The position numbers and the translations under genes were made by a program. Positions 23,346 to 31,734 of a stretch of 32,046 nt of DNA are shown piece after piece. The stretch is from contig CANRDL010000013.1 of assembly GCA_947629405.1 (NCBI GenBank), forward strand, positions 1-32,046. Reading direction: 5' to 3'. This DNA is from an uncultured Bacilli bacterium (GTDB lineage: Bacteria > Bacillota_I > Bacilli_A > RF39 > UBA660). The notes under the pieces were generated by a model. That model did no database searches. It was given only the letters and a program-made list of their open reading frames with translations, and was not told the origin of the DNA. The first letter of the stretch is position 1. Every line of letters starts with the position of its first letter.

Positions 23346-24659
23346 CTATTCTTCATTTTTATTTTTAAATTGCATAATTATAGGAGTACCTTGTAAATCA
23401 AAATTTTCTCTTATTTTATTTTCTAAATATCTTTCATAACTAAAATGAATTAAGCCTTTATTATTTACAAAAAAAGTAAATTTAGGAGGCATTACTCCAG
23501 TTTGAGAAACAAAATAAATTTTTAATCTTTTATTTTTATATGATGGTGGCATATGAAGTTTTACAGCATCATTAATTACATCATTTAATAAAGAAGTTTT
23601 AATAGTTTTCGTATAATTTTGATAAGCACCTACAATTAATGGCATTAATTTACCAACTTTTTCTTTTTTTAATGCTGATAAAAATACTGTATTAGCATAA
23701 GGAATAAATTGAAAATTATTTTTTATTTCTTCTTTCCATTTTTTCAAACTTTTTTCTTTATCTTTTATTAAATCCCATTTATTTATTACTAAAACAATTG
23801 CTTTATTTTCAGATATAGCATAAGAAACAATATGCTTATCATGTTCGATAATTCCCGTATTAGCATCAATTACAATAACACAGACATCACTTTTAGTTAT
23901 TGCCTTTATTGATCTAATTAGACTATATTTTTCAATTGCTTCATCAATTTTACCTTTTTTTCGCATTCCAGCAGTATCTACAACTTTAAATTTTTGACCA
24001 TTATATGTAAAAGAATCTTCAGTAGCATCTCTTGTTGTTCCCGCAACATCACTTACTATTGCTCTTTCTTTATCTAATAATGCATTAATTAAACTACTCT
24101 TTCCAACATTTGGTCTTCCGATTACACAAAAATTAATATAGTCATCATTACTTAAGGTTTTGGTTTCCTTAAAATTTTCTACTACTTTATTTAGTAAATC
24201 GTTTATACCCTTATTGTGTTCAGCACTGATAGGTATAACTTCTTCAAAACCTAAAGAATAAAATTCATACAAATCATTTTCGCGATTTTTATTATCAATT
24301 TTATTTACAGCTACAATAACTTTTTTTTGACTTTTTAATAATAAATCTCGTACTAGAAGATCATCAGATGTAATACCCGTTTTAACATCAACAACAAATA
24401 TAATGACATCGGATTCTTCAATAGCAATATTGGCTTGAATTTTTATTGATTCATTAAAATTCCCAGAGCCGCTTTCTATTCCCCCAGTATCTATAAGTAA
24501 AAAATTATAATTTAAATAATTAACATCTCCATAAATACGATCTCTAGTAACACCAGGAGTATCTAATATAATTGATTTTTTTTCTTTAATCAAACGATTA
24601 AACAAAGTACTTTTGCCAGTATTAGGTTTACCAATTAAACATACTGTTTGTTTTTTCAT
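23346..24659 (-). CDS. der: Ribosome biogenesis GTPase Der (EngA)
   Basis: Der is the essential double-GTPase that matures the 50S subunit. The 437-aa protein has two G domains in tandem. The first has GKPNTGKST (about 10-18), DTPGVTRD and NKID; the second has GRPNVGKSS (about 180-188), the matching DVAGTTRD, DTAGM and NKWD. A C-terminal KH-like domain follows (about 350-437; PPKFTFFVNNK, ENKIRENFDLQGTPI). Length and motifs are normal. The ATG at 24659 follows GGAGG by 8 nt. It is the last gene of a minus-strand set with the pseudopilin and engB; each has its own Shine-Dalgarno and a gap of about 55-60 nt. Confidence 0.98.
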   Translation of the reverse strand: MKKQTVCLIGKPNTGKSTLFNRLIKEKKSIILDTPGVTRDRIYGDVNYLNYNFLLIDTGGIESGSGNFNESIKIQANIAIEESDVIIFVVDVKTGITSDDLLVRDLLLKSQKKVIVAVNKIDNKNRENDLYEFYSLGFEEVIPISAEHNKGINDLLNKVVENFKETKTLSNDDYINFCVIGRPNVGKSSLINALLDKERAIVSDVAGTTRDATEDSFTYNGQKFKVVDTAGMRKKGKIDEAIEKYSLIRSIKAITKSDVCVIVIDANTGIIEHDKHIVSYAISENKAIVLVINKWDLIKDKEKSLKKWKEEIKNNFQFIPYANTVFLSALKKEKVGKLMPLIVGAYQNYTKTIKTSLLNDVINDAVKLHMPPSYKNKRLKIYFVSQTGVMPPKFTFFVNNKGLIHFSYERYLENKIRENFDLQGTPIIMQFKNKNEE

Positions 24660-24718
24660 ATTATATTTTCCTCCTTTGTGACTATTTTAATATATTTTCC
24701 AAAAAAAAGAAATAATTT

Positions 24719-25114
24719 TTAACTTATTACTTCTTTAGACGCTTTATAAACTTTATGGCCGCTTTTAGTTGTTTTAATTTTTACATAAATTTTATTTATA
24801 ACATAATTATCTTCACTTTCGGGATCATAAACATCATCAACATATCCCTTATCTTCTAAATTTTTGGTAGTTACATAGATATTTTCTCCATCAAAAGTAA
24901 AATAATCTTTATCACCCGTATAATATGCATCTTTATTATCTTTTAAATATTCTTCAGCAGCATCAACAATTATTTCAATTTTTTGTTCTTTTAAATTAGC
25001 TTTTTGTTTTTTAGAAATATTTATAACAGATGGAACTGCAAAACCTAATAAAATTCCCATAAGTACTATAACTGCAAGTATCTCAACTAAAGTAAAACCT
25101 TTTTTATTTTTCAT
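24719..25114 (-). CDS. Orphan type IV pilin-like / pseudopilin protein
   Basis: The 131-aa product starts MKNKKGFTLVEILAVIVLMGILLGFAVPSV, a textbook class III prepilin signal: a short basic leader, cleavage after G6 with F7 as the new N-terminus, T8-L9-V10-E11 with the essential Glu5 of the mature protein, then the hydrophobic helix. The soluble domain (about residues 45-131) is acidic with a short pilin-like beta region. It would need a prepilin peptidase and assembly ATPase (ComGA/PilB type), none of which is in the window. It resembles ComGC-type major pseudopilins in length but lies alone between engB and der. The ATG follows GGTGAT at 6-7 nt. Confidence 0.85.
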   Translation of the reverse strand: MKNKKGFTLVEILAVIVLMGILLGFAVPSVINISKKQKANLKEQKIEIIVDAAEEYLKDNKDAYYTGDKDYFTFDGENIYVTTKNLEDKGYVDDVYDPESEDNYVINKIYVKIKTTKSGHKVYKASKEVIS

Positions 25115-25155
25115 ACTATCACCAATTTTATTATAAACGAATATATTTTTTCTTA

Positions 25156-25183
25156 CAAGAAAAAAAGAATCAATTTGATTCTT
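25156..25183 (-). terminator. Terminator of engB
   Basis: The palindrome AAGAATCAA/TTGATTCTT (25165-25183) overlaps the engB stop and is followed on the minus strand by six T residues. Confidence 0.7.
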
Positions 25184-25763
25184 CTAAAAAGCTATTAATA
25201 ATTGAATATATTTCTTCTCTACCCTTTTTGCTTACAGAAGAAAAGAAAACTAATTTATCATTATCTTGAAGTTTTAAGGATTCAGTCAATATTTTTTCAG
25301 TTTTAACTCTTTTACTTGGTGAAACTTTATCATATTTAGTAGCTACTATAGTAACTGGTAACTTATAATATTTTAAGAAATCATACATAATTTTATCATC
25401 TTCAGTTGGTTTATGACGATAATCAATTAACATAAATACATTTTTTAAAGATTTACGATTTTTAATATATTCTTCAATCATTAAACCAAATTTTTTATAA
25501 ACTGATTTACTCACTCTAGCATATCCATATCCAGGAACATCTACTAAATGAAAAGAGTTATTTACTAAATAAAAATTTAAAGCTTGAGTTTTACCAGGTT
25601 TTGATGAAGTACGAGCATAATTTTTTCTTTGAATTAAAGCGTTTATAAAACTACTTTTACCTACATTACTTCTACCCACAAGTAAAAACTCAGGTAAATT
25701 TGTCTCAGGATATTGACTAATTCTTACGGCAGTCGAATTTATTTCTACACTTTCAATTTTCAT
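25170..25763 (-). CDS. engB: Ribosome biogenesis GTPase EngB (YsxC)
   Basis: EngB/YsxC is a single-domain TRAFAC GTPase needed for late assembly of the 50S subunit. The 197-aa protein shows G1 GRSNVGKSS (about residues 30-38), the G2 region around RTSSKPGKTQ (about 51-60), G3 DVPGYGYA (about 74-81), G4 TKYDK (about 141-145) and G5 SSVSKKG (about 174-180). The length is typical. The ATG at 25763 follows GGTGAT. It has its own terminator, so the downstream pseudopilin gene may be separately controlled. Confidence 0.97.
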   Translation of the reverse strand: MKIESVEINSTAVRISQYPETNLPEFLLVGRSNVGKSSFINALIQRKNYARTSSKPGKTQALNFYLVNNSFHLVDVPGYGYARVSKSVYKKFGLMIEEYIKNRKSLKNVFMLIDYRHKPTEDDKIMYDFLKYYKLPVTIVATKYDKVSPSKRVKTEKILTESLKLQDNDKLVFFSSVSKKGREEIYSIINSFLEESN

Positions 25764-25817
25764 ATTTTATCACCACTAGTCCTTATTATATTAAAATATA
25801 CCTAAAATTGCAAATTT

Positions 25818-25841
25818 AAAAGATGGATTAAATCCATCTTG
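25818..25841 (-). terminator. Hairpin at the 3' end of the 119-aa gene
   Basis: The inverted repeat AAGATGGAT/ATCCATCTT (25820-25840) overlaps the stop codon. The following minus-strand tract is short (TTTAAATT), so termination may be incomplete. Confidence 0.5.
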
Positions 25842-26187
25842 TTATATATATTTTTCTTGTAGTTCCTTCTTCATAACGATCAAAAATCTTAAAAATATTT
25901 TCAATAATTACTTGTAAAATATTTTTTTCATGAACACTAACTCTAATCTTTCTTAAACCATCTTGCATTTCTGTACGAAAATAATAATCGTCCATATAGC
26001 GAGCAATAATTTTATCAAGATTAGTAATATTATTTAAAGCTTGCATATCATTAACATCAATTTTAAAAATATAATCTTGATATATTTTAACTAATTTATC
26101 AGAAATGACATCGCCTTCATAATATTCATAATTTATAATCTTATAAAAGTTTGGACAATGTTTTAAAATGATTTTGTTCTTGTTCAT
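25828..26187 (-). CDS. 119-aa protein of unknown function
   Basis: I do not recognise a family. The sequence is charged and helical (ILKHCPNFYKIINYEYYEGDVISDKLVKIYQDYIFKID...), has no signal peptide or membrane segment, and ends RKIYITRWI. A 3' hairpin overlapping its stop and a consistent long frame support coding. A GATAGGG Shine-Dalgarno-like run lies about 11 nt before the ATG. It stands between rseP and engB, on the same strand, in a cluster of housekeeping genes. Confidence 0.75.
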   Translation of the reverse strand: MNKNKIILKHCPNFYKIINYEYYEGDVISDKLVKIYQDYIFKIDVNDMQALNNITNLDKIIARYMDDYYFRTEMQDGLRKIRVSVHEKNILQVIIENIFKIFDRYEEGTTRKIYITRWI

Positions 26188-26241
26188 GTATTATGCACAC
26201 CCTATCTTCTAATAACATAATAGCAAGAACTTTGTCATTTG

Positions 26242-27285
26242 TCAAAACAATTTTATAATATCATTAATAGTTATTATAATCATTAAAATCATCAGTAAGA
26301 TAAATCCTATTGTATGACAGGTATTTTCAAATTTTTGATTTATTGGACTACCTTTTATTTTTTCAATTATCATAAACATTGCTCTTCCACCATCAAAGGC
26401 TGGTATTGGTAAAATATTAATAAAACCTAAGTTTAAAGAAAGCAAAGCAACTAAATATACAATTTGCGAAATACCATAAGCCGTACTTTCCTCTACAATT
26501 GAATACATACCAACTGGCCCAGATAAAGCCGATAAAGATAGATGACCAGTAATTAAATTAATTATTACCATCCACATTTGTTCAACTAATAAGCCAAATT
26601 TAACAAAGGCATATTTTAATGAAGAAAAGAATCCTCTTAATGTTTTTTGTTTTATAGCAAAACCAAATTGTTTAGTTTTTGTTCCATCTTCATTTTTGAT
26701 AGTTTTAGGAATTACATCATATGATTTTATTTGACCATTTGGTTTTTGAACTTTAAAAGTATAAGCTTTTTTGTCATTTTTTAATTGCAATACTAATACT
26801 GCTTTATCCCAAGTTTTAACTTTATAATCATTGATACCAACAATTTTATCACCAACTTCAATTCCTGTCTTTGAAATCGCTGAGCCTTTTTGAATTTTTC
26901 CGATTATTGGATCAAAAGTTGTAGAACCCCAAATTAGAGCAATTACAAAAAGTAAAACTAAAGCTAAAATAAAATTCATTGTAACACCCGCAATTATAGT
27001 TAAAAAGCGTAAATGCCAAGGTTTATTACATAATAGTTTATTTTTAGGAAGTTTATCATCATCTTCATAAACTTCTCCAGCCATAGATACAAATCCCCCA
27101 ATTGGTAGTAATCTCACACAATAATCTACTTTATCTTTTCCTTTATGGCAAAAAATTTTAGGCCCCATTCCAATCGAAAATTCATAAATATGAACTTTAC
27201 TAATTTTAGCCATAGTAAAATGTCCAAGTTCATGAATAAAAACTAAAAATCCTAAAATTAATATTAACAAAATAATTGATAACAT
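26242..27285 (-). CDS. rseP: Site-2 membrane metalloprotease RseP (RasP/YluC)
   Basis: An intramembrane zinc protease that cuts anti-sigma factors, signal-peptide remnants and similar substrates within the membrane. The 347-aa protein has the zinc site H18-E-L-G-H22 in the first membrane helix (VFIHELGHF). A PDZ domain lies at about 115-195 (KGSAISKTGIEVGDKIVGINDY). The second catalytic region near the C-terminus reads NILPIPAFDGGRAMF, which supplies the third zinc ligand, and there are four membrane helices in all. The ATG at 27285 follows GGAGG by 8 nt. It is 13 nt downstream of cdsA, the usual cdsA-(dxr)-rseP order, but dxr is absent between them. Confidence 0.97.
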   Translation of the reverse strand: MLSIILLILILGFLVFIHELGHFTMAKISKVHIYEFSIGMGPKIFCHKGKDKVDYCVRLLPIGGFVSMAGEVYEDDDKLPKNKLLCNKPWHLRFLTIIAGVTMNFILALVLLFVIALIWGSTTFDPIIGKIQKGSAISKTGIEVGDKIVGINDYKVKTWDKAVLVLQLKNDKKAYTFKVQKPNGQIKSYDVIPKTIKNEDGTKTKQFGFAIKQKTLRGFFSSLKYAFVKFGLLVEQMWMVIINLITGHLSLSALSGPVGMYSIVEESTAYGISQIVYLVALLSLNLGFINILPIPAFDGGRAMFMIIEKIKGSPINQKFENTCHTIGFILLMILMIIITINDIIKLF

Positions 27286-27298
27286 TTATATGTCCTCC

Positions 27299-28084
27299 TT
27301 AAATAAATTTAACGGCTATTACAAATATAATTGTTAAAAACAAAAAACTATCAATTCGATCAAGTATTCCCCCATGAGCAGGTATTATATTAGAAAAATC
27401 TTTTTTACTATATAATCTTTTTATGGCAGAAAATAACAAATCCCCAAACTGAGAAATAACACTCAATATGAAAATAACTAAAACAACTTGAAAGACATTT
27501 TCATTAATACTTATAACATTAATATAGTACATAGAAGCAATAAAAGTTGCCATTAAGGTACCAACTAAGCTTCCTTCAATTGTTTTATTTGGGGAAATTT
27601 TAGTCAATTTATGTCTACCAATTAGTCGACCAATAATCTGGGCAAAAGAATCAGTCATTACGGTAATTATTAACATTAGGAAAAAATATTTTAATGAGTA
27701 ATGATAAATACTAGTTAAAAAGCTAAAACATATTCCTAAAAATATAACATTACCAATTAAATAAAAAGCATCATTAGTATTATATTTTTTAAAATTTCCA
27801 TAAATCATAATGGGTATCGTTAAGGATAATAAAGTAAGGCATATTGGCCAAACATTTAATTTGTATATATTATTATTGCCAAAAATTAAGCATTCTAAAC
27901 TTATTAGTCCTAATATCTTTATAACAAAAGGTAACTCTTTGGAATCAAATTCTAAATCTATAATTTCTTTATAGGCAAGTGCACTAATAATTAAAATAGC
28001 AATATTAAAGTATACTCCTCCTACTAAAATAATTGGTATAATTAAAGCTAAAATTAATAAAGCCACTAATGTTTTCTTTTTCAT
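27299..28084 (-). CDS. cdsA: Phosphatidate cytidylyltransferase (CDP-diglyceride synthase)
   Basis: CdsA makes CDP-diacylglycerol from phosphatidic acid and CTP, the branch point of phospholipid synthesis. The 261-aa protein has about seven membrane helices and the diagnostic C-terminal signature S-A-I-K-R...K-K-D-F...P-A-H-G-G-I-L-D-R-I-D (residues ~216-243), including the essential Asp residues that bind metal. It is close to the usual 260-270 aa. The ATG at 28084 follows GGAGG. It has its own strong promoter and is followed after 13 nt by rseP, so the pair forms an operon. uppS and frr, often upstream, are not here. Confidence 0.97.
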   Translation of the reverse strand: MKKKTLVALLILALIIPIILVGGVYFNIAILIISALAYKEIIDLEFDSKELPFVIKILGLISLECLIFGNNNIYKLNVWPICLTLLSLTIPIMIYGNFKKYNTNDAFYLIGNVIFLGICFSFLTSIYHYSLKYFFLMLIITVMTDSFAQIIGRLIGRHKLTKISPNKTIEGSLVGTLMATFIASMYYINVISINENVFQVVLVIFILSVISQFGDLLFSAIKRLYSKKDFSNIIPAHGGILDRIDSFLFLTIIFVIAVKFI

Positions 28085-28102
28085 AGTGTCCTCCTAAAAG
28101 TA

Positions 28103-28131
28103 AGTATACTAGTATTTATTCTAACAGTCAA
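28103..28131 (-). promoter_or_regulatory. Sigma-A promoter of the cdsA-rseP operon
   Basis: On the minus strand TTGACT (28131-28126), a 17-nt spacer and TATACT (28108-28103) precede GGAGG and the cdsA ATG at 28084. Confidence 0.8.
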
Positions 28132-28160
28132 AAAAAATTGCCTTTTACTATACTTTTATT

Positions 28161-28197
28161 TTACAAAAAAAGTTGTTTTGTTTCTAAAACAACTTTT
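28161..28197 (-). terminator. Terminator of the rpsP-khpA operon
   Basis: A strong stem, AAAGTTGTTTT (28169-28179) with AAAACAACTTT (28186-28196), is followed on the minus strand by seven T residues. It lies at the khpA stop. Confidence 0.85.
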
Positions 28198-28441
28198 AAA
28201 AAGAATCAATATTAATTTTAACTTTTTTAATATTGTTTAAATAAGCATAAGCTTGAACGATAGTTCTAATTGAAGTAGCCATTTTACCATTTTTACCAAT
28301 AACTACACCCATATCATTTTCATGTACCATTATTTCTAAAAGAATTGTATCTTCATCACTTTCAAATTGTTTAACTTTTACCATATCTGGTTCATGAACA
28401 ATACTTTTTACTAAATTTTCAGTAAATGAAATTAAATCCAT
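28196..28441 (-). CDS. khpA: KH-domain RNA-binding protein KhpA (YlqC)
   Basis: KhpA is a small KH-domain RNA-binding protein that pairs with KhpB/EloR in Gram-positive bacteria and affects cell elongation and sRNA stability. The 81-aa protein is a single KH fold: LVKSIVHEPDMVKVKQFES, then VHENDMGVVIGKNGKMATSIRTIV with the GxxG loop (GKNG), then a final strand (KKVKINIDSF). The 2-nt gap after rpsP shows a two-gene operon, as in B. subtilis, where ylqC follows rpsP. Confidence 0.96.
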   Translation of the reverse strand: MDLISFTENLVKSIVHEPDMVKVKQFESDEDTILLEIMVHENDMGVVIGKNGKMATSIRTIVQAYAYLNNIKKVKINIDSF

Positions 28442-28443
28442 AT

Positions 28444-28842
28444 TTATTTACCTTCTTTTTTAGTAGTAGTTTTAGATTTAGTTGTAGTTTTCTTTACCGG
28501 TTTTTTCTCTACTTTCTCAGTTTCTTTCTTTTCAACCTTTTTTTCTACTTTTTTAGTAGTTTTTTTTGGAGCTTTTTTCTTTTTAGTTTTTGCAAATTTT
28601 TCCATTATACCATTTTTAGATAAAATACTTCTAACTGTATCAGTAGGAATTGCTCCTTTTGATAACCAATTCATAATTGATTCTTCTTTAAGAGTAATTT
28701 CAGCCTTTTCAGGTATTGGATTATAAGTACCGACTACTTCAATAAATCTACCATCACGTGGGCTTCTTGAATCAGCTACTACAATTCTATAAAATGGTCT
28801 TTTTTTTGCTCCCATTCTCTTTAATCTAATTTTTACTGCCAT
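28444..28842 (-). CDS. rpsP: 30S ribosomal protein S16 with a long Lys-rich tail
   Basis: Residues 1-80 are a normal S16: [46 protein letters not shown], then the domain that ends near [18 protein letters not shown]. Residues ~82-132 are an extension built almost wholly of Lys, Thr, Glu and Val ([20 protein letters not shown]...), which makes the protein 132 aa against a common 80-90. The tail is encoded by near-repetitive codons and looks like a disordered RNA-binding or rRNA-contact tail; similar basic tails occur in some other Bacillota S16 proteins. The ATG follows GGAGGAG and a sigma-A promoter. Confidence 0.97.
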   Translation of the reverse strand: MAVKIRLKRMGAKKRPFYRIVVADSRSPRDGRFIEVVGTYNPIPEKAEITLKEESIMNWLSKGAIPTDTVRSILSKNGIMEKFAKTKKKKAPKKTTKKVEKKVEKKETEKVEKKPVKKTTTKSKTTTKKEGK

Positions 28843-28869
28843 ATTTTCTCCTCCTTAATTACTACCAAT

Positions 28870-28898
28870 ATATTACAATATTTTAAAATTTATGTCAA
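28870..28898 (-). promoter_or_regulatory. Sigma-A promoter of rpsP-khpA
   Basis: On the minus strand a consensus TTGACA (28898-28893), a 17-nt spacer and TAATAT (28875-28870) lie 28 nt before the rpsP start. The -35 overlaps an inverted repeat, GTCAAC (28895-28900) with GTTGAC (28908-28913), at the 3' end of the M23 gene. Confidence 0.75.
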
Positions 28899-28912
28899 CC
28901 TTTTTTAGTTGA

Positions 28913-29599
28913 CTAAAGTTTTTGTAAAGAACTTGCTTTAAAATAGCCCGAAACCCCAGTAGAATTACCAACTTGATATGGATAATTTCTTCCACTATAA
29001 ATTTTTAAAATATCTCTTGTACTTCCAATTAATTTTTTATTAACTGCAGTAGTAGAAGTAGACGAAGAAGCATATTTACCTATGATTTTTACTTTATCTC
29101 CCACTTTAAGTTCACCACTTGTGGGATTAGATGGATTAAAAGAATTATCTTCATAATTAATTTTATAATTAGCTTTAGTATTAGGGTTTATTATATTTGA
29201 ACTATTGGCATATAAATAAGGTAAAGGATCTACTTTATTAGAATCTTTTAAGACTGTTGATTTATATAAAGATAAATGAACATGATTTCCAGTTACTACG
29301 CCAGTACCACCCATAGTAGCAACAACTGAACCACGAGATACTCTAGTTCCTACTTTATATCGATAACTATTCTTTTTTAAGTGAGCATATAAAGAAACCA
29401 TTCCATTATCATGTTTAATATAAAGACAATATCCTCCTTTTTTTTGAATTTCTGTTTTATAAATTACACCATCATTAATTGCTAAAATATTAACATTATT
29501 TCCACCATAAGCACTACTCCACCCGAAGTCCACTCCTTTGTGAGAAGATGAATACTTATTTGTTATTTTTATATACTTAGTTGGAAAAATATTATTCAT
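28913..29599 (-). CDS. M23-family metallopeptidase, endolysin-like, with SH3-like tail
   Basis: The 228-aa protein is a LytM/M23 peptidoglycan endopeptidase: metal ligands H20 and D24 in SHKGVDFG, H73 in YAHL, and H106 with H108 in GNHVHLSLY. After a Ser/Asn/Pro linker (about 130-160) comes a C-terminal SH3-like wall-binding region (VGDKVKIIGKYAS...GYFKASSLQKL). There is no signal peptide, so it would need a holin to reach the wall, which fits the small membrane protein encoded just before it. The ATG at 29599 is chosen because AGG is 9 nt upstream; an ATG two codons earlier is too close. It overlaps the holin-like gene by 8 bp. It could be a phage remnant or a kept autolysis cassette. Confidence 0.9.
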   Translation of the reverse strand: MNNIFPTKYIKITNKYSSSHKGVDFGWSSAYGGNNVNILAINDGVIYKTEIQKKGGYCLYIKHDNGMVSLYAHLKKNSYRYKVGTRVSRGSVVATMGGTGVVTGNHVHLSLYKSTVLKDSNKVDPLPYLYANSSNIINPNTKANYKINYEDNSFNPSNPTSGELKVGDKVKIIGKYASSSTSTTAVNKKLIGSTRDILKIYSGRNYPYQVGNSTGVSGYFKASSLQKL

Positions 29600-29777
29600 T
29601 ATCATTATCCTTTCTTTTTGAAAAAAAGTATGTCATAACACTTCCGTAACTAGCACTAAAAATTGCAAGTAATGAATCATTTATAGCTGAACCTTTAATA
29701 ATTAAAATTCCCATAATTATTGTTAATAAAATAGCTATGATATTTTTTACACTTAATATTTTTAAAAATGTTTTCAA
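29592..29777 (-). CDS. Holin-like small membrane protein
   Basis: The 61-aa product (MKTFLKILSVKNIIAILLTIIMGILIIKGSAINDSLLAIFSASYGSVMTYFFSKRKDNDNE) has two hydrophobic segments (about 11-30 and 33-52) with a short turn and a charged tail, the pattern of small holins. The start is TTG at 29777, 8 nt after AGGAGG. An ATG inside that spacing is in another frame and stops after two codons, and the longer frame to 29831 would make the Shine-Dalgarno internal. It overlaps the M23 peptidase start, so the two form a holin-lysin style pair. The holin call rests on size, topology and this neighbour, not on a family match. Confidence 0.65.
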   Translation of the reverse strand: MKTFLKILSVKNIIAILLTIIMGILIIKGSAINDSLLAIFSASYGSVMTYFFSKRKDNDNE

Positions 29778-29839
29778 AAAACATACCTCCTTCACTTTAT
29801 AGTATTCAGGATATTTTTTTATTTGTAGCAAAACAAACC

Positions 29840-29870
29840 AAAAAAAATAAGGAAATTAAATTCCTTATTC
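29840..29870 (-). terminator. Terminator of glmS
   Basis: The stem AATAAGGAA (29847-29855) and TTCCTTATT (29861-29869) overlaps the glmS stop and is followed on the minus strand by eight T residues. Confidence 0.85.
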
Positions 29871-31646
29871 TACAGTTACTGATTTAGCTAAATTTTTAGG
29901 TTTATCTATACTACATCCTCTTAATTTCGCAACATGATATGATAAAAGTTGAAGAGGAATAATTGCCAGTATCGGCTCTACAAGTGGACTTAATTTAGTA
30001 ATTTTTATCAGTTTGTCATAAAAATCATTATTCTCAGGTTGAGTATTTGTAAGATAAATTACATAAGCCCCTCTTGCTTTTACTTCTTTTATATTACTAA
30101 TTGTTTTAGGTAATATATCATCGTCTGTATTTATAGCAATAACTGGTGTATCTTTATCTATTAAAGCAATTGATCCGTGTTTTAATTCACCCGCAGCATA
30201 TGCCTCACTATGAATATAAGATATTTCTTTTAATTTTAAACTTCCTTCCATACATAGAGCATAATCAATTTGTCTTCCTAAAAAGAAAACATTATTTTCT
30301 TTATATATTATTGAAGCTAATTTAGAAAAATCTTGATTTAAAATTTCTTTTACTTTTTGGGGTAAAATTTTCATATCTTGAATATCTTTAGAAATTGCAT
30401 CATTTTTAGCTTTAAAATACATTGTCATTAGAGAAAATATAGCAACTTGCGAAACATAAGCTTTAGTTGTAGCAACAGCAATTTCTGGTCCAGCTTTAGT
30501 ATAAATAACTTCATCTGATTCTCTTGCTATTGAAGATTCATAAACATTTACTATTCCTAAAGTTTTAGCTCCATTTTCTTTGGCTATTTTTAAAGCTGCT
30601 AAACTATCAGCTGTCTCACCTGATTGAGAAATTATTATTACTAATGTTTTAACATTAAAATTATGTTTTTTATAACGATATTCTGAAGCAATATCTATAT
30701 CAATTTTAATATCACTATATTTTTCTATTAAATATTTACCTATAAGTCCAGCATGATAAGCACTACCACAAGCAACTATTTCTATTTTTTCAAAATCGTC
30801 TAAAAATTTAAATTTTGATTTAAGTTCTTTTTCACTTATTATAAAAGGCGCTACGGTTTTTTTAATAACTTCATCAATTTCATTTATTTCTTTTAACATA
30901 AAATGTTCATATTCACCTTTAGATGTATTACTGGCTTCTAAATCATATTCACACTCTTTTTTGTTAATTGGTTGTAAATTTTCATCATAAAAATTAATTT
31001 TTTGATTTATTTCTATTATATCTTTATTATTAAGTAAATAATATTTGTTAGTATATTTAAGTATTGCTGGTACATCTGATGCTAGAAAAAATTCATCATT
31101 TTTATTAGCAACAATTAAAGGACTATTATTTCTTGTTGCATACAATTTATCACTTTCATCACTACATAGAATTAAAAAGGCATAACTACCCATAAAAGTA
31201 TCTATTGATTTTTTTATTGCTTTTAACATATTATTTGTTTTTTTATAATTATAATCTATTAAAGCACAAGCAACTTCAGTATCAGTTTCACCATAAAAAT
31301 CATAACCAGATTTTTGTAATTCTTTTTTTATTTCTCCATAATTTTCAATAATTCCATTATGAACTAAAGTTATTTTTCCAACTTGATGAGGATGACAATT
31401 ATCAAGATTTACTTTTCCATGAGTCGCCCATCGAGTATGACCAATTCCTAAATTTGATTGATCTTTATAATTTATTTGATTTTTTAGGTTTTTAATTTGC
31501 CCCAAAGCTTTTACTATTTTTATCTTATTATCAATAAAATAAGCTATACCTGAAGAATCATATCCTCTATATTCAAGGCAACTTAAACCATTAGTTAGAA
31601 TATCTTGAGCATTTTTATCTCCTTTATATCCAACTATTCCACACAT
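29865..31646 (-). CDS. glmS: Glutamine-fructose-6-phosphate aminotransferase (isomerising)
   Basis: GlmS makes glucosamine-6-phosphate from fructose-6-phosphate and glutamine, the first step to UDP-GlcNAc and hence to wall and teichoic-acid precursors. The 593-aa protein has an N-terminal Ntn glutaminase domain (MCGIVGY, with Cys2 as nucleophile once Met1 is removed; GHTRWATHGK; HNGIIEN) and two SIS sugar-isomerase domains (CGSAYHAG and SQSGETADS near 290-350; FLGRQIDYALCMEGSLKLKEISYIHSEAYAAGELKHG near 450-480). It ends PKNLAKSVTVE, the usual C-terminal sugar-site lid. The ATG at 31646 follows GGAG. A glmS ribozyme occupies its leader, so it should be down-regulated by its own product. Confidence 0.98.
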   Translation of the reverse strand: MCGIVGYKGDKNAQDILTNGLSCLEYRGYDSSGIAYFIDNKIKIVKALGQIKNLKNQINYKDQSNLGIGHTRWATHGKVNLDNCHPHQVGKITLVHNGIIENYGEIKKELQKSGYDFYGETDTEVACALIDYNYKKTNNMLKAIKKSIDTFMGSYAFLILCSDESDKLYATRNNSPLIVANKNDEFFLASDVPAILKYTNKYYLLNNKDIIEINQKINFYDENLQPINKKECEYDLEASNTSKGEYEHFMLKEINEIDEVIKKTVAPFIISEKELKSKFKFLDDFEKIEIVACGSAYHAGLIGKYLIEKYSDIKIDIDIASEYRYKKHNFNVKTLVIIISQSGETADSLAALKIAKENGAKTLGIVNVYESSIARESDEVIYTKAGPEIAVATTKAYVSQVAIFSLMTMYFKAKNDAISKDIQDMKILPQKVKEILNQDFSKLASIIYKENNVFFLGRQIDYALCMEGSLKLKEISYIHSEAYAAGELKHGSIALIDKDTPVIAINTDDDILPKTISNIKEVKARGAYVIYLTNTQPENNDFYDKLIKITKLSPLVEPILAIIPLQLLSYHVAKLRGCSIDKPKNLAKSVTVE

Positions 31647-31734
31647 TATTTTTTCTCCTTAATATAATATTTATGTAATACAATTTTTAATAACAAGAAA
31701 TATTTTGTTACTTTGTTATGTATTTAACGAATAT

